A DNA stretch of 64,000 nucleotides, from IMG/VR virus record IMGVR_UViG_3300026459_000010, positions 1-64,000 of that record; one strand, given 5' to 3'. Shown in pieces: positions 43,148 to 51,473 of this stretch. The notes under the pieces are model-generated. The model was given only the letters and a program-made list of their open reading frames with translations, did not search any database and had not been told where the DNA came from. Origin of the DNA: a virus. Each line of letters opens with the position of its first letter. Within the stretch, counting starts at the first letter, position 1. A program made the position numbers and the translations under genes.

Positions 43148-44176
43148 ATGACTATGGTCGTAGACTTATTTCGTAGATTGCTTCCTGTTAAAACTAAACC
43201 GAGCCCTTCTGGTTGGCTCAGTTTCAACGCACCTTGTTGCCAGCATCGCGGACATAGTCCGGATACTCGTAAACGGGCAGGCGTTCGCTTCGACGGTAAC
43301 GGAATAGTCTATAACTGCTTTAACTGCAAATTTACCACCGGATGGCAACCAGGAAGTCCAATTGGCGAAAAAATGAAAACGTTGGTTCGATGGATGGGCG
43401 CCAGCGATGATATAGTTAAAGAAATGATCTTTGAAGCTCTTAAAACAGAAAGCGAAGAGTACAAGCCTGAACAATACCAACCTAAAGTAGACTTTACAGA
43501 AAAAGAGCTTCCAGAAGGCGCAATGCCAATAGCCAAATGGCTTGACATGTATGACGACATGACTGCTCTTTGGTTAGATCCTGTTATAGAATACATATCT
43601 TTGAGAGGATTTGATCCATTAGATAATCATTTTTATTGGAGTCCTGCTGCCGGTTACGAAACTCGAGTCATTATTCCGTTTTTCTATCAAGGAAAAATCG
43701 TTGGCAATACTGCCAGAAAAGTCACCGACGGAAAACCAAAATATCTATCAGATCAACATCCGTTTTTTGTCTTTAATGTTGACGAACAATCTGAAGATCA
43801 CAAATATGTATTTGTATGCGAAGGACCATTTGATGCATTAGCTGTAGGCGGTGTTGCACTTCTCACTAATGAAGTTTCTGAACAACAAAGTAGGATAATT
43901 AATAGTCTAGGCAAGGAAGTTATTGTGATTCCTGACCAAGACAAAGCAGGTTTAATTTTGATAGAACAGGCCAAAGAATTAGGATGGAAGGTAGCTTTTC
44001 CAACGTGGGACAATGATGTAAAAGATACTGCCGATGCAGTACAAAAATATGGAAAATTATTTGTCATTGTCGATGCTATTAAAACAGCACAAGAAGGTCC
44101 TATTAAAATTGAAATTGCTAAACGTAACCTTCAAACTAAATTAGAGATATTAAAAAATGCTGAAAACAATAATTGA
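43148..44176 (+). CDS. gp61: DNA primase gp61-like
   Basis: This 342-residue protein is the same length as T4 gp61. An N-terminal zinc-binding region (APCCQHRG…YNCFNCKF, about residues 28-63) precedes a TOPRIM domain with KYVFVCEGPFDALAV and VIVIPDQDKAG. It makes RNA primers with the gp41 helicase encoded at 45824-47269. Starts at 43148 or 43154 are possible. Its end overlaps a 38-codon gene by 20 bases. Confidence 0.92.
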   Translation: MTMVVDLFRRLLPVKTKPSPSGWLSFNAPCCQHRGHSPDTRKRAGVRFDGNGIVYNCFNCKFTTGWQPGSPIGEKMKTLVRWMGASDDIVKEMIFEALKTESEEYKPEQYQPKVDFTEKELPEGAMPIAKWLDMYDDMTALWLDPVIEYISLRGFDPLDNHFYWSPAAGYETRVIIPFFYQGKIVGNTARKVTDGKPKYLSDQHPFFVFNVDEQSEDHKYVFVCEGPFDALAVGGVALLTNEVSEQQSRIINSLGKEVIVIPDQDKAGLILIEQAKELGWKVAFPTWDNDVKDTADAVQKYGKLFVIVDAIKTAQEGPIKIEIAKRNLQTKLEILKNAENNN

Positions 44177-44273
44177 TTTTATTACATTTCCCTGGAGGAA
44201 ATATCAAGAACACAAGGCATGGAAAAAACGTCTTGCTGAACTGAGAAAACGTGATCCGTTTATCTACAAATGA
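44157..44273 (+). CDS. 38-residue basic protein between primase and carbamoyltransferase
   Basis: The peptide begins MLKTIIDFITFPWRKYQEHK and ends KKRLAELRKRDPFIYK. It is basic and helical with a hydrophobic N terminus. The start lies inside gp61 and the stop overlaps the next ATG as ATGA, which supports translation of this short frame. I recall small proteins with the same RLxELRxRDPFIY ending in T4-like phages. The function is unknown. Confidence 0.65.
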   Translation: MLKTIIDFITFPWRKYQEHKAWKKRLAELRKRDPFIYK

Positions 44274-45214
44274 TTAATTGGGGAATTAACGCACTCAATC
44301 ACGGCTCGAGTCTAGCCGTGTTTAAAAATAACGAATTTGTTTCGAACACATTCGATAAATCTGATACACTAGAAAGTAGCACTATCAGGAAGGCTCTTGA
44401 TGTAGGGACTCCGGATAATATTTTTTGGTATGAACGCCCCTGGGTTAAGAAAACACGCCAGGCCTATGCAGGTCAATGGAATAGAGTGTTTGATTTTTCT
44501 GCATTACCATCAAATTATATTAGACAAATTAGAGCCGACTATGCAAAGATTCATTATACCCCACATCATGCTAGCCATGCTGCTGCCGGATATTATACCA
44601 GTCCCTTTAATCATTGTGCAATTGTAGTCCTTGATGCTATAGGTGAGTGGGAATGTGCTAGTATCTGGGAAGGTAAGCACGGAGAAATTAAAAAAGTTTG
44701 GCATAAAGATTATCCTAATAGCCTAGGATTATTTTATTCTGCATTCACAGAACTTATTGGTTACAAACCGGTTCAAGATGAATTTTTATTACAACAAGAT
44801 TCCGATAAGGGAGATCCTAACAAATATTATTTTGCTGTAAAAGAATATATGGGAACTTTAGTAACTGCATATAAAAACATGCATAAAGGTATTTGGGATT
44901 GGCCGTTTGAAGTTACAGAAGAAAACAAATATCACATAGCTGCCGCTGTTCAAGAAGTGTTTACTGAACAAGTTGATATGGTTATGAAAAAAGCCAAAGA
45001 TCTAACAGGTACTGATTGTCTAGTATACATGGGCGGTTGCGCGATGAATAGTAAAACAAATAAATCAGTAGTAGAGCCAAAGTTTAACTATATTTGGAGC
45101 CTGCCACAACCTGGTGATCCTAGTAGTAGTATCGGTGCTGTATTATATCATACCAAGCAACGAGTCTGGAATGCTAACCTTGGGGTTGTAAAACACATAG
45201 AGGTTCGTGTATAA
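44270..45214 (+). CDS. Carbamoyltransferase (NodU/CmcH type), short form
   Basis: This 314-residue protein has WGINALNHGSSLAVF, KIHYTPHHASHAAAGYYTSP (metal-binding His cluster), AIVVLDAIGEWE and LVYMGGCAMNSKTN. These are signatures of the N-terminal, ASKHA-like kinase domain of NodU/CmcH carbamoyltransferases. Full enzymes have about 530-600 residues, and the C-terminal YrdC-like carbamoylating half is not present. Genes like this occur in marine T4-like phages. It may carbamoylate a sugar or modify a nucleobase with host help. Confidence 0.8.
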   Translation: MINWGINALNHGSSLAVFKNNEFVSNTFDKSDTLESSTIRKALDVGTPDNIFWYERPWVKKTRQAYAGQWNRVFDFSALPSNYIRQIRADYAKIHYTPHHASHAAAGYYTSPFNHCAIVVLDAIGEWECASIWEGKHGEIKKVWHKDYPNSLGLFYSAFTELIGYKPVQDEFLLQQDSDKGDPNKYYFAVKEYMGTLVTAYKNMHKGIWDWPFEVTEENKYHIAAAVQEVFTEQVDMVMKKAKDLTGTDCLVYMGGCAMNSKTNKSVVEPKFNYIWSLPQPGDPSSSIGAVLYHTKQRVWNANLGVVKHIEVRV

Positions 45215-45827
45215 TAAAGTTATGAAATATGTTAGTGGAACACAATGGCTTGTTGATTCATTTTATCCCAATTACAAAGAACTATTTGTATTAACAACAG
45301 ATTTAGATGAAACAAAAGAATATAGCAAAGAAACCGTAGCAGTCAATGCCAGGCAGTATCCACTTTGGTGCGATAATAAATTATCAGAAACATTTTATCA
45401 TAGGCAATTTTCAGGCAATTTTAAACCACATAATAATTGGCAAAACATTCAGGAAAAACTTTTTGAATGGACTAAAAAGACATTATTTGATCACGAGTTG
45501 AATTTAAATATTCAGCCAACTATTGCGTGGTATATGGACTATCAAGAAAACGGATGGCAAAGTATGCATAATCATGATAGCGATTGTGTTACGCAGGTCA
45601 TTTATCTTGATAATTTATATCATTATAAACCGCAAGATCCGCCAAAAGAATCAGCGTGGGGTTCTATTTTTGCTGTAATAGCAGGTGGTGAGGAAACGAT
45701 TTATAAAACATTAATGCCTAAAGAAGGGCGTTGTATTTTAATGACAGGAAGTGTCTTACATGGTGTATATCCGGTAAAGTCAACACCGAGACGATGCATT
45801 GTTGTAGATTATAAAATTATAAGATGA
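45207..45827 (+). CDS. 2OG-Fe(II) oxygenase-like protein 1
   Basis: This protein of 206 residues uses a GTG at 45207, or has 201 residues from the ATG at 45222. The C-terminal half has a double-stranded beta-helix signature: SMHNHDSDCVTQVIYLDN (His-x-Asp), then GSVLHGVYPVKSTPRRCIVVDY (distal His and Arg). Such oxygenases hydroxylate proteins, sugars or bases using 2-oxoglutarate. Two more are encoded at 49239-49802 and 52434-52988. The stop overlaps the helicase start by 4 bases. Confidence 0.7.
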   Translation: MYNKVMKYVSGTQWLVDSFYPNYKELFVLTTDLDETKEYSKETVAVNARQYPLWCDNKLSETFYHRQFSGNFKPHNNWQNIQEKLFEWTKKTLFDHELNLNIQPTIAWYMDYQENGWQSMHNHDSDCVTQVIYLDNLYHYKPQDPPKESAWGSIFAVIAGGEETIYKTLMPKEGRCILMTGSVLHGVYPVKSTPRRCIVVDYKIIR

Positions 45828-47269
45828 TAAAAACATACGATTACGAAGTACAAAAATTATATCTCGAGTTGATGCTTGCAGATGCAGAAGTATTTGTTCG
45901 TTGTCAAGGTATCTTTGATCACACATTGTTTGATCGAAAGTTACAAGATGCAGCAGAATTTATCAATGTGTATGCAAAAGAATATGCTGTATTGCCTGAC
46001 TATGAAATGGTTAATGCAAGTTGCAGGATAGATCTTAAAAAACCTGAAGATATAAAAGAAGGTCACAACGAATGGCTAATGGATGAATTCGAGTCTTTTA
46101 CTAGGCACAAGGCGCTTGAACGTGCAATCATTGACTCAGCAGATTTATTAGAAAAGAAAGACTACGGTCAGGTTGAAACGAAGATTAAAGAAGCAGTTCA
46201 AATATCTTTAACTAAAGATATGGGCACTGATTATTTTGCAGACCCGAGAGCTCGTTTATTAAAAATTAAAGATAAGAACGGACAAATTAGCACAGGTTGG
46301 CCAAGTCTTGATCGTAAATTGTTTGGTGGAATGAACCGCGGAGAGTTGAATATTTTTGCCGGTGGTTCGGGTGCAGGTAAATCTTTGTTCTTGGCAAACT
46401 TAGGTGTTAATTGGTGTTTGCAAGGACTTAACGTCGTGTACCTAACATTAGAACTTTCGGAAGATTTAGTTGCTATGCGTATTGATGCAATGACAACTGG
46501 AATTCCAACAAAAGAAATTTTTAAAGATCTTGACGATGTTGAAATGAAAGTTAAGATCATTGGAAAGAAATCTGGAGCATTGCAAATCAAATATATGCCT
46601 TCTGGTAAAACTGCAAACGATCTGAGAGCATATCTAAAAGAATTTGAAATTAAAACAGGCAGAAAAGTTGATGTATTGTTAGTTGACTATCTAGACTTAT
46701 TAATGCCTATGAGTAAGAAAATTAGTCCAGCAGATTTGTTTATTAAAGACAAATATGTATCGGAAGAATTGCGTAATCTAGCAGTAGAAAAGAATTGTAT
46801 ACTTGTAACTGCGAGTCAGTTGAATCGTGGCGCTGTTGAAGAAGTAGAATTTGATCATTCACATATTTCAGGTGGTTTAAGTAAAATTCAAACCGCAGAT
46901 AATGTGTTTGGTATTTTTACATCACGTGCTATGCGTGAACGTGGACGCTATCAAATTCAACTTATGAAAACACGTAGTTCTAGCGGTGTTGGTATGAAGG
47001 TAGATTTAGAATTTAATCTAGAAAGTTTAAAGATTTCTGATCTACCAGAAGACGAACAAGAACACGCAGGGGCAAGTAGAGGAAGTTCTAGTATTATCGA
47101 ATCTATCAAATCAAGAACAACCGTACAAGCACCAAAGAACGTAGATAGTGATGGAGTTATTACAGATCCTACACAAGGTGCAAGTTTGGGTAAAGTAAGA
47201 GCTAATGTCGAATCTACAAAATTGCGTGAGATTTTAAATTCGATGAGCTCTGAAGATGAAACATACTAA
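45824..47269 (+). CDS. gp41: Replicative DNA helicase gp41-like (DnaB family)
   Basis: This 481-residue protein (T4: 475) has the DnaB/RecA-like core: STGWPSLDRKLFGGMNRGEL, Walker A IFAGGSGAGKSLFLAN (about residues 177-186), Walker B VLLVDYLDL and RSSSGVGMKVDLEF near the C terminus. It unwinds the fork as a hexamer and stimulates gp61 primase. The N-terminal domain (residues 1-120) is helical. Its last bases overlap the next small gene. Confidence 0.92.
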   Translation: MIKTYDYEVQKLYLELMLADAEVFVRCQGIFDHTLFDRKLQDAAEFINVYAKEYAVLPDYEMVNASCRIDLKKPEDIKEGHNEWLMDEFESFTRHKALERAIIDSADLLEKKDYGQVETKIKEAVQISLTKDMGTDYFADPRARLLKIKDKNGQISTGWPSLDRKLFGGMNRGELNIFAGGSGAGKSLFLANLGVNWCLQGLNVVYLTLELSEDLVAMRIDAMTTGIPTKEIFKDLDDVEMKVKIIGKKSGALQIKYMPSGKTANDLRAYLKEFEIKTGRKVDVLLVDYLDLLMPMSKKISPADLFIKDKYVSEELRNLAVEKNCILVTASQLNRGAVEEVEFDHSHISGGLSKIQTADNVFGIFTSRAMRERGRYQIQLMKTRSSSGVGMKVDLEFNLESLKISDLPEDEQEHAGASRGSSSIIESIKSRTTVQAPKNVDSDGVITDPTQGASLGKVRANVESTKLREILNSMSSEDETY

Positions 47270-47501
47270 AGTTACTCTAGCAGAGTGGTCGTCCCCAGAT
47301 ATTGAAGTTGTTGGCAACATTGATATAGATTGGCCTAAAATACAAAAGCTGATTGGTGTAGATCATTTAGAATGGATTTTAGCTCAGCCCAAAACAAAGT
47401 GTCAATTAGTTGTTGAAAAAATAGCTGAAAATCTTGCACTTGTAGTAGAATTTTACGATTCTAAAATAGAAGTAGAGTATCACCTAAGATGGGCTAAATA
47501 G
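47256..47501 (+). CDS. Small hypothetical protein after the helicase
   Basis: This 81-residue protein overlaps the helicase end by 14 bases. It reads TKVTLAEWSSPDIEVVGNID, WPKIQKLIGVDHLEWILAQP and EFYDSKIEVEYHLRWAK, a small alpha/beta fold. I do not recognise it. The stop codon lies within GGCTAAATAG, which is also the late box for the next gene. Confidence 0.6.
   Translation: MKHTKVTLAEWSSPDIEVVGNIDIDWPKIQKLIGVDHLEWILAQPKTKCQLVVEKIAENLALVVEFYDSKIEVEYHLRWAK
47494..47500 (+). promoter_or_regulatory. Late box of the capsid-leader gene
   Basis: CTAAATA, 22 nt before the ATG at 47523; it contains the stop of the preceding gene. Confidence 0.55.
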
Positions 47502-47522
47502 TGTATTAATCGGATTTACACT

Positions 47523-48149
47523 ATGCGAGCACAAGAATTTATTACAGAAGCTATAAAACAACGTTTAGACGCTAAATGTTGGAAAGGCAAGCACAAAGAG
47601 GGCACCAAAATTAAAGGTGGTGTTCGTGTTAATAATTGCGTTCCTAACGAAAGTGTCGATGAAGCAGGTAGCCCGGCACAACAGGCAGCTATTGCTGTCA
47701 ATATGAAAAAGCAAGGCAAAAAACCTAAAAATGAAAGTCTAGAACAAGAATTTGATTTAATCGAATCTATCATTTCTAGAATTGCAGAACATAATCAAGT
47801 TGATGTTGATCTAGTATGGGAAGATTTAGAATCTCTAACTGATGACGAATTATATGTGTTTGCAGTTACACAACCTGTATTAGAAGATTGGCAAAAAGTC
47901 AACAAGAAAGACAAAACCGATGGCATGAGCAAAAAAGCTGTTAATGCTTATCGTAGAGAACATCCAGGCAGCAAATTAAAAACTGCTGTAACTACCAAAC
48001 CAAGTAAACTTAAAAAAGGTTCTAAGGCCAGCAAACGTCGTAAGAGCTATTGCTCAAGATCAGCCGGTCAAAAGAAAATGCATCACATTGATTGTTCGAA
48101 AACTCCAGATAAGGCAATCTGTAAAGCACGTAGACGTTGGAACTGCTAA
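47523..48149 (+). CDS. Basic packaged protein with capsid-targeting-like leader
   Basis: This 208-residue protein begins MRAQEFITEAIKQRLDAKCW. The first ten residues resemble the T4 capsid-targeting leader, with ITE before Ala fitting the prohead protease site. After it comes KCWKGKHKEGTKIKGGVRV-NNCVPNE, a motif I recall from several phages. An acidic helix, a long Lys/Ser/Arg run and a Cys-rich end (SYCSRSAGQKKMHHIDCSK…RRRWNC, DUF6321-like) follow. It is probably a DNA-binding protein carried in the capsid. A late box lies 22 nt upstream. Confidence 0.65.
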   Translation: MRAQEFITEAIKQRLDAKCWKGKHKEGTKIKGGVRVNNCVPNESVDEAGSPAQQAAIAVNMKKQGKKPKNESLEQEFDLIESIISRIAEHNQVDVDLVWEDLESLTDDELYVFAVTQPVLEDWQKVNKKDKTDGMSKKAVNAYRREHPGSKLKTAVTTKPSKLKKGSKASKRRKSYCSRSAGQKKMHHIDCSKTPDKAICKARRRWNC

Positions 48150-48547
48150 TGAGAGCTAAAGAATTTATTCAAGAGTCTAGAGAGAATGGCATGGAAGACG
48201 ATGTCGCGGAAGCGATTCCAAGCGCATTTGTTATTCCTGCTCTACCTAATCAAGACCCATATAAGCAATACCGATTTGGTGTTGCTTTAGCAAATGCTCG
48301 AGCAAATAAAGCCAAAGACGACGTTATTAAAAGAGATACGTTTCAAGCAAAAAGTCCTTGGGGTGAAAACGCTATTGTTATTAGTTATACTAACACAACC
48401 AAAGATATTATTGATGATGCATTAAATCAAATTGGTTTAAGTTCTAGTGCTAAAAAACAAATTACATCAACAGGTAGTCATGAAACCAAAGACGTCAATA
48501 AGAGCAGTCCTGTTGCAACAAAAAAACGTAATCGATTTGGAGTTTAA
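48149..48547 (+). CDS. Second protein with capsid-targeting-like leader
   Basis: The true start is the ATG at 48149, which overlaps the previous stop as TAATG; the frame from 48137 is only four codons longer. The 132-residue protein starts MRAKEFIQESRENGMEDD, again with IQE followed by Ser. It goes on to a segment like PNQDPYKQYRFGVALANARA and ends KKRNRFGV. I recall PYKQYRFG…A-type proteins as unassigned head-associated genes in marine phages. Packaging in the head is inferred from the leader. Confidence 0.62.
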   Translation: MRAKEFIQESRENGMEDDVAEAIPSAFVIPALPNQDPYKQYRFGVALANARANKAKDDVIKRDTFQAKSPWGENAIVISYTNTTKDIIDDALNQIGLSSSAKKQITSTGSHETKDVNKSSPVATKKRNRFGV

Positions 48548-49258
48548 ATGAAGTTACGTGAGTTTACAGCATCTTCTGTTGTTACGGTCAATAAAAGATT
48601 AAATCCTAGAATATGGGACGGTGATTCATTAGATCTAGAAGTTGAAGCCAAACTAATGGACATTGCCAAAGCCTTTGTAGATTTTGTTGGAGTGGATCTA
48701 GATATTGTTGATTATACCATAACAGGATCTAATGCAAATTATACCTGGACTAAACATTCTGACCTAGATCTTCATGTCATTGTCAAAGGTTCTCCAACGG
48801 ACGACGAACGAGAATTATACAGCGCCAAAAAGGCACTTTGGGCAGAACAACACACTATCACTATCAAAGGTCTTCCAGTTGAATGTTATGTTCAAGGAGA
48901 AGATGAGCCGCACCACAGCACAGGAGTGTATAGCATAGCTAAAGGTCAATGGCTGGTAGAACCAAAGAAGGTCAAGCCGGAAGTAGACGATGCTGCCGTG
49001 GAAGCAAAGAAAGATGGTATAATGAAAGCCATTGAAGAAGCGATGGTTTCTAAGGATCTAGAAAAACTTAGAGCAGTAAAAGAAAAAATTACTACTATGA
49101 GAAAGGCCGGACTTGAGCGTGCCGGAGAATGGTCTGTGGAAAATCTAGTTTTTAAGATTCTACGTAACCTAGGTCTTATTGACGAGATTACTGAAAAGAT
49201 TCGTGAATTAGAAGATCAAGAACTTAGTCTAGAACAGACTAACAATATTCTGTATTAA
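48548..49258 (+). CDS. Nucleotidyltransferase-like protein with a leader-like N terminus
   Basis: This 236-residue protein has TITGSNANYTWTKHSDLDLH (about residues 58-77), which contains the G-S-x9-D-x-D pattern of polymerase-beta-type nucleotidyltransferases; VIVKG follows. VECYVQGEDEPHH could supply the third acidic residue. The N terminus MKLREFTASS resembles the leaders of the two genes before it, but without an (I/L)xE site. The C-terminal half is helical. It could modify a tRNA, protein or nucleotide in the newly infected cell. The substrate is unknown. Confidence 0.68.
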   Translation: MKLREFTASSVVTVNKRLNPRIWDGDSLDLEVEAKLMDIAKAFVDFVGVDLDIVDYTITGSNANYTWTKHSDLDLHVIVKGSPTDDERELYSAKKALWAEQHTITIKGLPVECYVQGEDEPHHSTGVYSIAKGQWLVEPKKVKPEVDDAAVEAKKDGIMKAIEEAMVSKDLEKLRAVKEKITTMRKAGLERAGEWSVENLVFKILRNLGLIDEITEKIRELEDQELSLEQTNNILY

Positions 49259-49802
49259 AACTAACCGTAATTCTACTATCGGTTTGATTATTATCGGTTC
49301 CGTGTTCTATCCAGCTAGGAAATAAAATTAGCTGACCTGTACAACATTCCATTTCAATAAAATTAGCATTAACAGCATTGTGATTTACAATCTGTTCGTA
49401 CATACGAAGTTGTGCCAAAGGACTGAATAATTTTAGTCCCACACTACCGGGATCTGCATGAACATAGAATGCTCCTGACACAACACTTAATTCATGTCTA
49501 TGAGTTTCTACACGTTGATGTTGACCTAGTTTATTAAACCAACTATTGGTTATTTTAACTGGTGCTATACCAAGTTCAATGATATATGCATCAACAGCGG
49601 CCTGTAGTTTTTGTCGTATGCCTTTGAGAATAAAATTATCAAAAAGACTACGGCCTACACCGTAACTGCTTTCTGCCCAGCCTACTAGTCTATGTGGTTC
49701 TGTTTTTTGTTTAGAAACAAAATCAGCAAGGACATGAAAATCTGGGTCCTTGCTGAAATCGTATTCCCTAACTATTGTAGGGAATAAAACATATTCGTTC
49801 AA
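49239..49802 (-). CDS. 2OG-Fe(II) oxygenase-like protein 2, TTG start
   Basis: This 187-residue protein has KITNSWFNKLGQHQRVETHR-H, SVVSGAFYVHAD and LILFPSWIEHGTDNNQTDSR, followed by ITVSFN. This matches the putative 2OG-Fe(II) oxygenase family often found in T4-like phages (His-x-Glu, distal His, Arg). The frame lacks an ATG at its start. A TTG overlaps the stop of the Bax-inhibitor gene (TTGA), like an ATGA coupling. The gene converges on the nucleotidyltransferase with a 20-base overlap. Confidence 0.78.
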   Translation of the reverse strand: MNEYVLFPTIVREYDFSKDPDFHVLADFVSKQKTEPHRLVGWAESSYGVGRSLFDNFILKGIRQKLQAAVDAYIIELGIAPVKITNSWFNKLGQHQRVETHRHELSVVSGAFYVHADPGSVGLKLFSPLAQLRMYEQIVNHNAVNANFIEMECCTGQLILFPSWIEHGTDNNQTDSRITVSFNTEYC

Positions 49803-50479
49803 TCTTTTCTACCGCCAAATAGTTGTAGAAGATTTAGGAAAAGATTAATAAAATCAAGATACAGAGTTAGTGCGCCAACAATTTCAGCATTGCCTTCCGC
49901 TGTATCATAGCTGACCATTTCTCGAATCTTTTGTGTGTCGTAGGCAGTAAGGCCTAGAAAGATAATAACAGCAATAGCCGAAATAACCATTTGCATTAAG
50001 GTGCTGCCAATAAAGATATTGATTAGACTAGCAATGATAATGGCAATTAGGCCTATGAACATAAACTGGCCTAGGCTATCTAAACTCTTCTTGGTAAAAT
50101 AACCATAAAAGCTCATAACGCCAAACAATACTGCGGCACTCATAAAAGCTGAAAAAATACTGCCCATAGTGTAGACAGCAAAGATAGTAGCAAAGCTCAA
50201 GCCCATTAGCGCGGCAAAGCCATGTAGAGCTAGTTGTGCTGTGCCCTTGCTCATAGAATCCATATTCATACTAAGAGCAATAATAGCTACCAGCGGTGCA
50301 AATATAACAATCCATTTTATAAAGCCTGTAAAGAAAAAGGCCAATAGTGCAGGATTGGTTCCTACAAACAATGAAACGATCATACTGGTCAATACTGCTA
50401 GACCCATGTGTTTATAAACACTGGCCATGGCACTATTGATAGCTTCAGCTGAACGATAAGTTGTAATTGAATCAAACAT
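49799..50479 (-). CDS. Bax inhibitor-1 (BI-1/YccA/YbhL) family membrane protein
   Basis: This 226-residue protein has seven predicted membrane segments. It carries the family hallmarks: LTAYDTQKIREM near residue 180 and ending GALTLYLDFINLFLNLLQLF-GGRKD, which is nearly diagnostic of bacterial BI-1 proteins. E. coli YccA is a substrate and inhibitor of the FtsH protease. Eukaryotic BI-1 affects calcium and cell death. A phage copy could protect phage membrane proteins from FtsH or delay host death. It has its own strong early promoter (50500-50528) and a GGAG site. Confidence 0.88.
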   Translation of the reverse strand: MFDSITTYRSAEAINSAMASVYKHMGLAVLTSMIVSLFVGTNPALLAFFFTGFIKWIVIFAPLVAIIALSMNMDSMSKGTAQLALHGFAALMGLSFATIFAVYTMGSIFSAFMSAAVLFGVMSFYGYFTKKSLDSLGQFMFIGLIAIIIASLINIFIGSTLMQMVISAIAVIIFLGLTAYDTQKIREMVSYDTAEGNAEIVGALTLYLDFINLFLNLLQLFGGRKD

Positions 50480-50499
50480 TGTGGTCTCCTTGTCTATGT

Positions 50500-50528
50500 A
50501 TTATACTAAGATTAACAGCAGGTGTCAA
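50500..50528 (-). promoter_or_regulatory. Early promoter of the BI-1 gene
   Basis: On the minus strand TTGACA (50528-50523), a 17-base spacer and TATAAT (50505-50500) precede the BI-1 start, with GGAG in the leader. Confidence 0.85.
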
Positions 50529-51394
50529 GCATCATCCTGTCCGGTTTGGATATTAACTCTGGTTTTCCACGGCAGTATTGGACCACGGCTCTTTTTGAGC
50601 TTTTCACGATTTTTTAGAAACGTAGGATAATCCAATTCTCGTTGAACAAAGTCTAGGTCATCAAGAGTATTGTTTTTAAGCAGACCTTGAATAAACCCTG
50701 TGGTAAGATCTAACTCTGCGCCTTTGGTTAGGGTGTCAAAGACCTTTTGAGCTAGGATGGTGTGATTGGATCTACACAGATGATTGTACCTGCTGTCTAG
50801 TCCTTTCCAAAAATCCGAACGAATATCTATGTCTATGTCCTCAAACTCATAACGTTGTATGTTCATTAGATCACCCTGAGCAATCTTAAGATCTGGCCAC
50901 GTATTGGCCTGTCCAAATTCCTGTGTAAAACATTTCATAATCACAGGCGGCCTTAGACCCTTAAGTCTAGTCATATAGGCCAAATAGGCCAAACGATTTT
51001 GAACTGCTATTAGATCTAAACTAGGACGTTGCATGTATTTGATAAACAGCTCTACGGTCTTGGCCTGCTCTCGAGTGACCCAACGATCTAGATCAATTAG
51101 ATTAGCATTGGCAATTTCAGGGCTGTTTTCAAAGAACCACTGACGGCTAGGATGAGTTAGAGCTATGACCACATAGTCATGTTCTGTGATTGTATGTTCG
51201 TACCAATTTTGAAGACTCAGCCAATTCCAATCTTGAGCACAGCCCATAAGGCTGTTATTGACCACCTGTAGGGTCTGTCCTAATTCCTGACCCAACAGGT
51301 CAGCTAAGAGCAGTCCCCAATTTTTCACTGGATCAGGATCTTTGGGAAATATGGCAAAGCTATCGCCGGTAATGAATAATCTCGGTTCTGTCAT
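50525..51394 (-). CDS. SGNH/GDSL hydrolase-like protein
   Basis: The ATG at 51394 (MTEPRLFITGDSFAI) is the likely start; two more in-frame ATGs lie upstream at 51400 and 51418. GDS holds the nucleophile Ser. DYVVIALTHPSRQW could be block III. RYNHLCRSNHTILAQKV near residue 215 supplies a terminal His. The 289-residue protein could remove an acyl or sugar-ester group, perhaps from the host surface. A C-terminal 60-residue basic extension is unlike other members. Confidence 0.65.
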   Translation of the reverse strand: MTEPRLFITGDSFAIFPKDPDPVKNWGLLLADLLGQELGQTLQVVNNSLMGCAQDWNWLSLQNWYEHTITEHDYVVIALTHPSRQWFFENSPEIANANLIDLDRWVTREQAKTVELFIKYMQRPSLDLIAVQNRLAYLAYMTRLKGLRPPVIMKCFTQEFGQANTWPDLKIAQGDLMNIQRYEFEDIDIDIRSDFWKGLDSRYNHLCRSNHTILAQKVFDTLTKGAELDLTTGFIQGLLKNNTLDDLDFVQRELDYPTFLKNREKLKKSRGPILPWKTRVNIQTGQDDA

Positions 51395-51433
51395 AAGCAT
51401 ACTTATCTGGTAAAACATTATCTGCTAGTTTTA

Positions 51434-51463
51434 TTGACAAGATGATAAGTAATGTTATATAAT
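51434..51463 (+). promoter_or_regulatory. Sigma70-type early promoter of the GNAT-like gene
   Basis: TTGACA at 51434-51439 and TATAAT at 51458-51463 are separated by 18 bases. The ATG at 51474 is only 10 bases from the -10, leaving a very short leader. Confidence 0.78.
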
Positions 51464-51473
51464 CATTAACATC

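Noticed and set aside
43166-44067. Minus-strand frames inside the primase gene
   Set aside because: Shadows of gp61, which has clear zinc and TOPRIM motifs.
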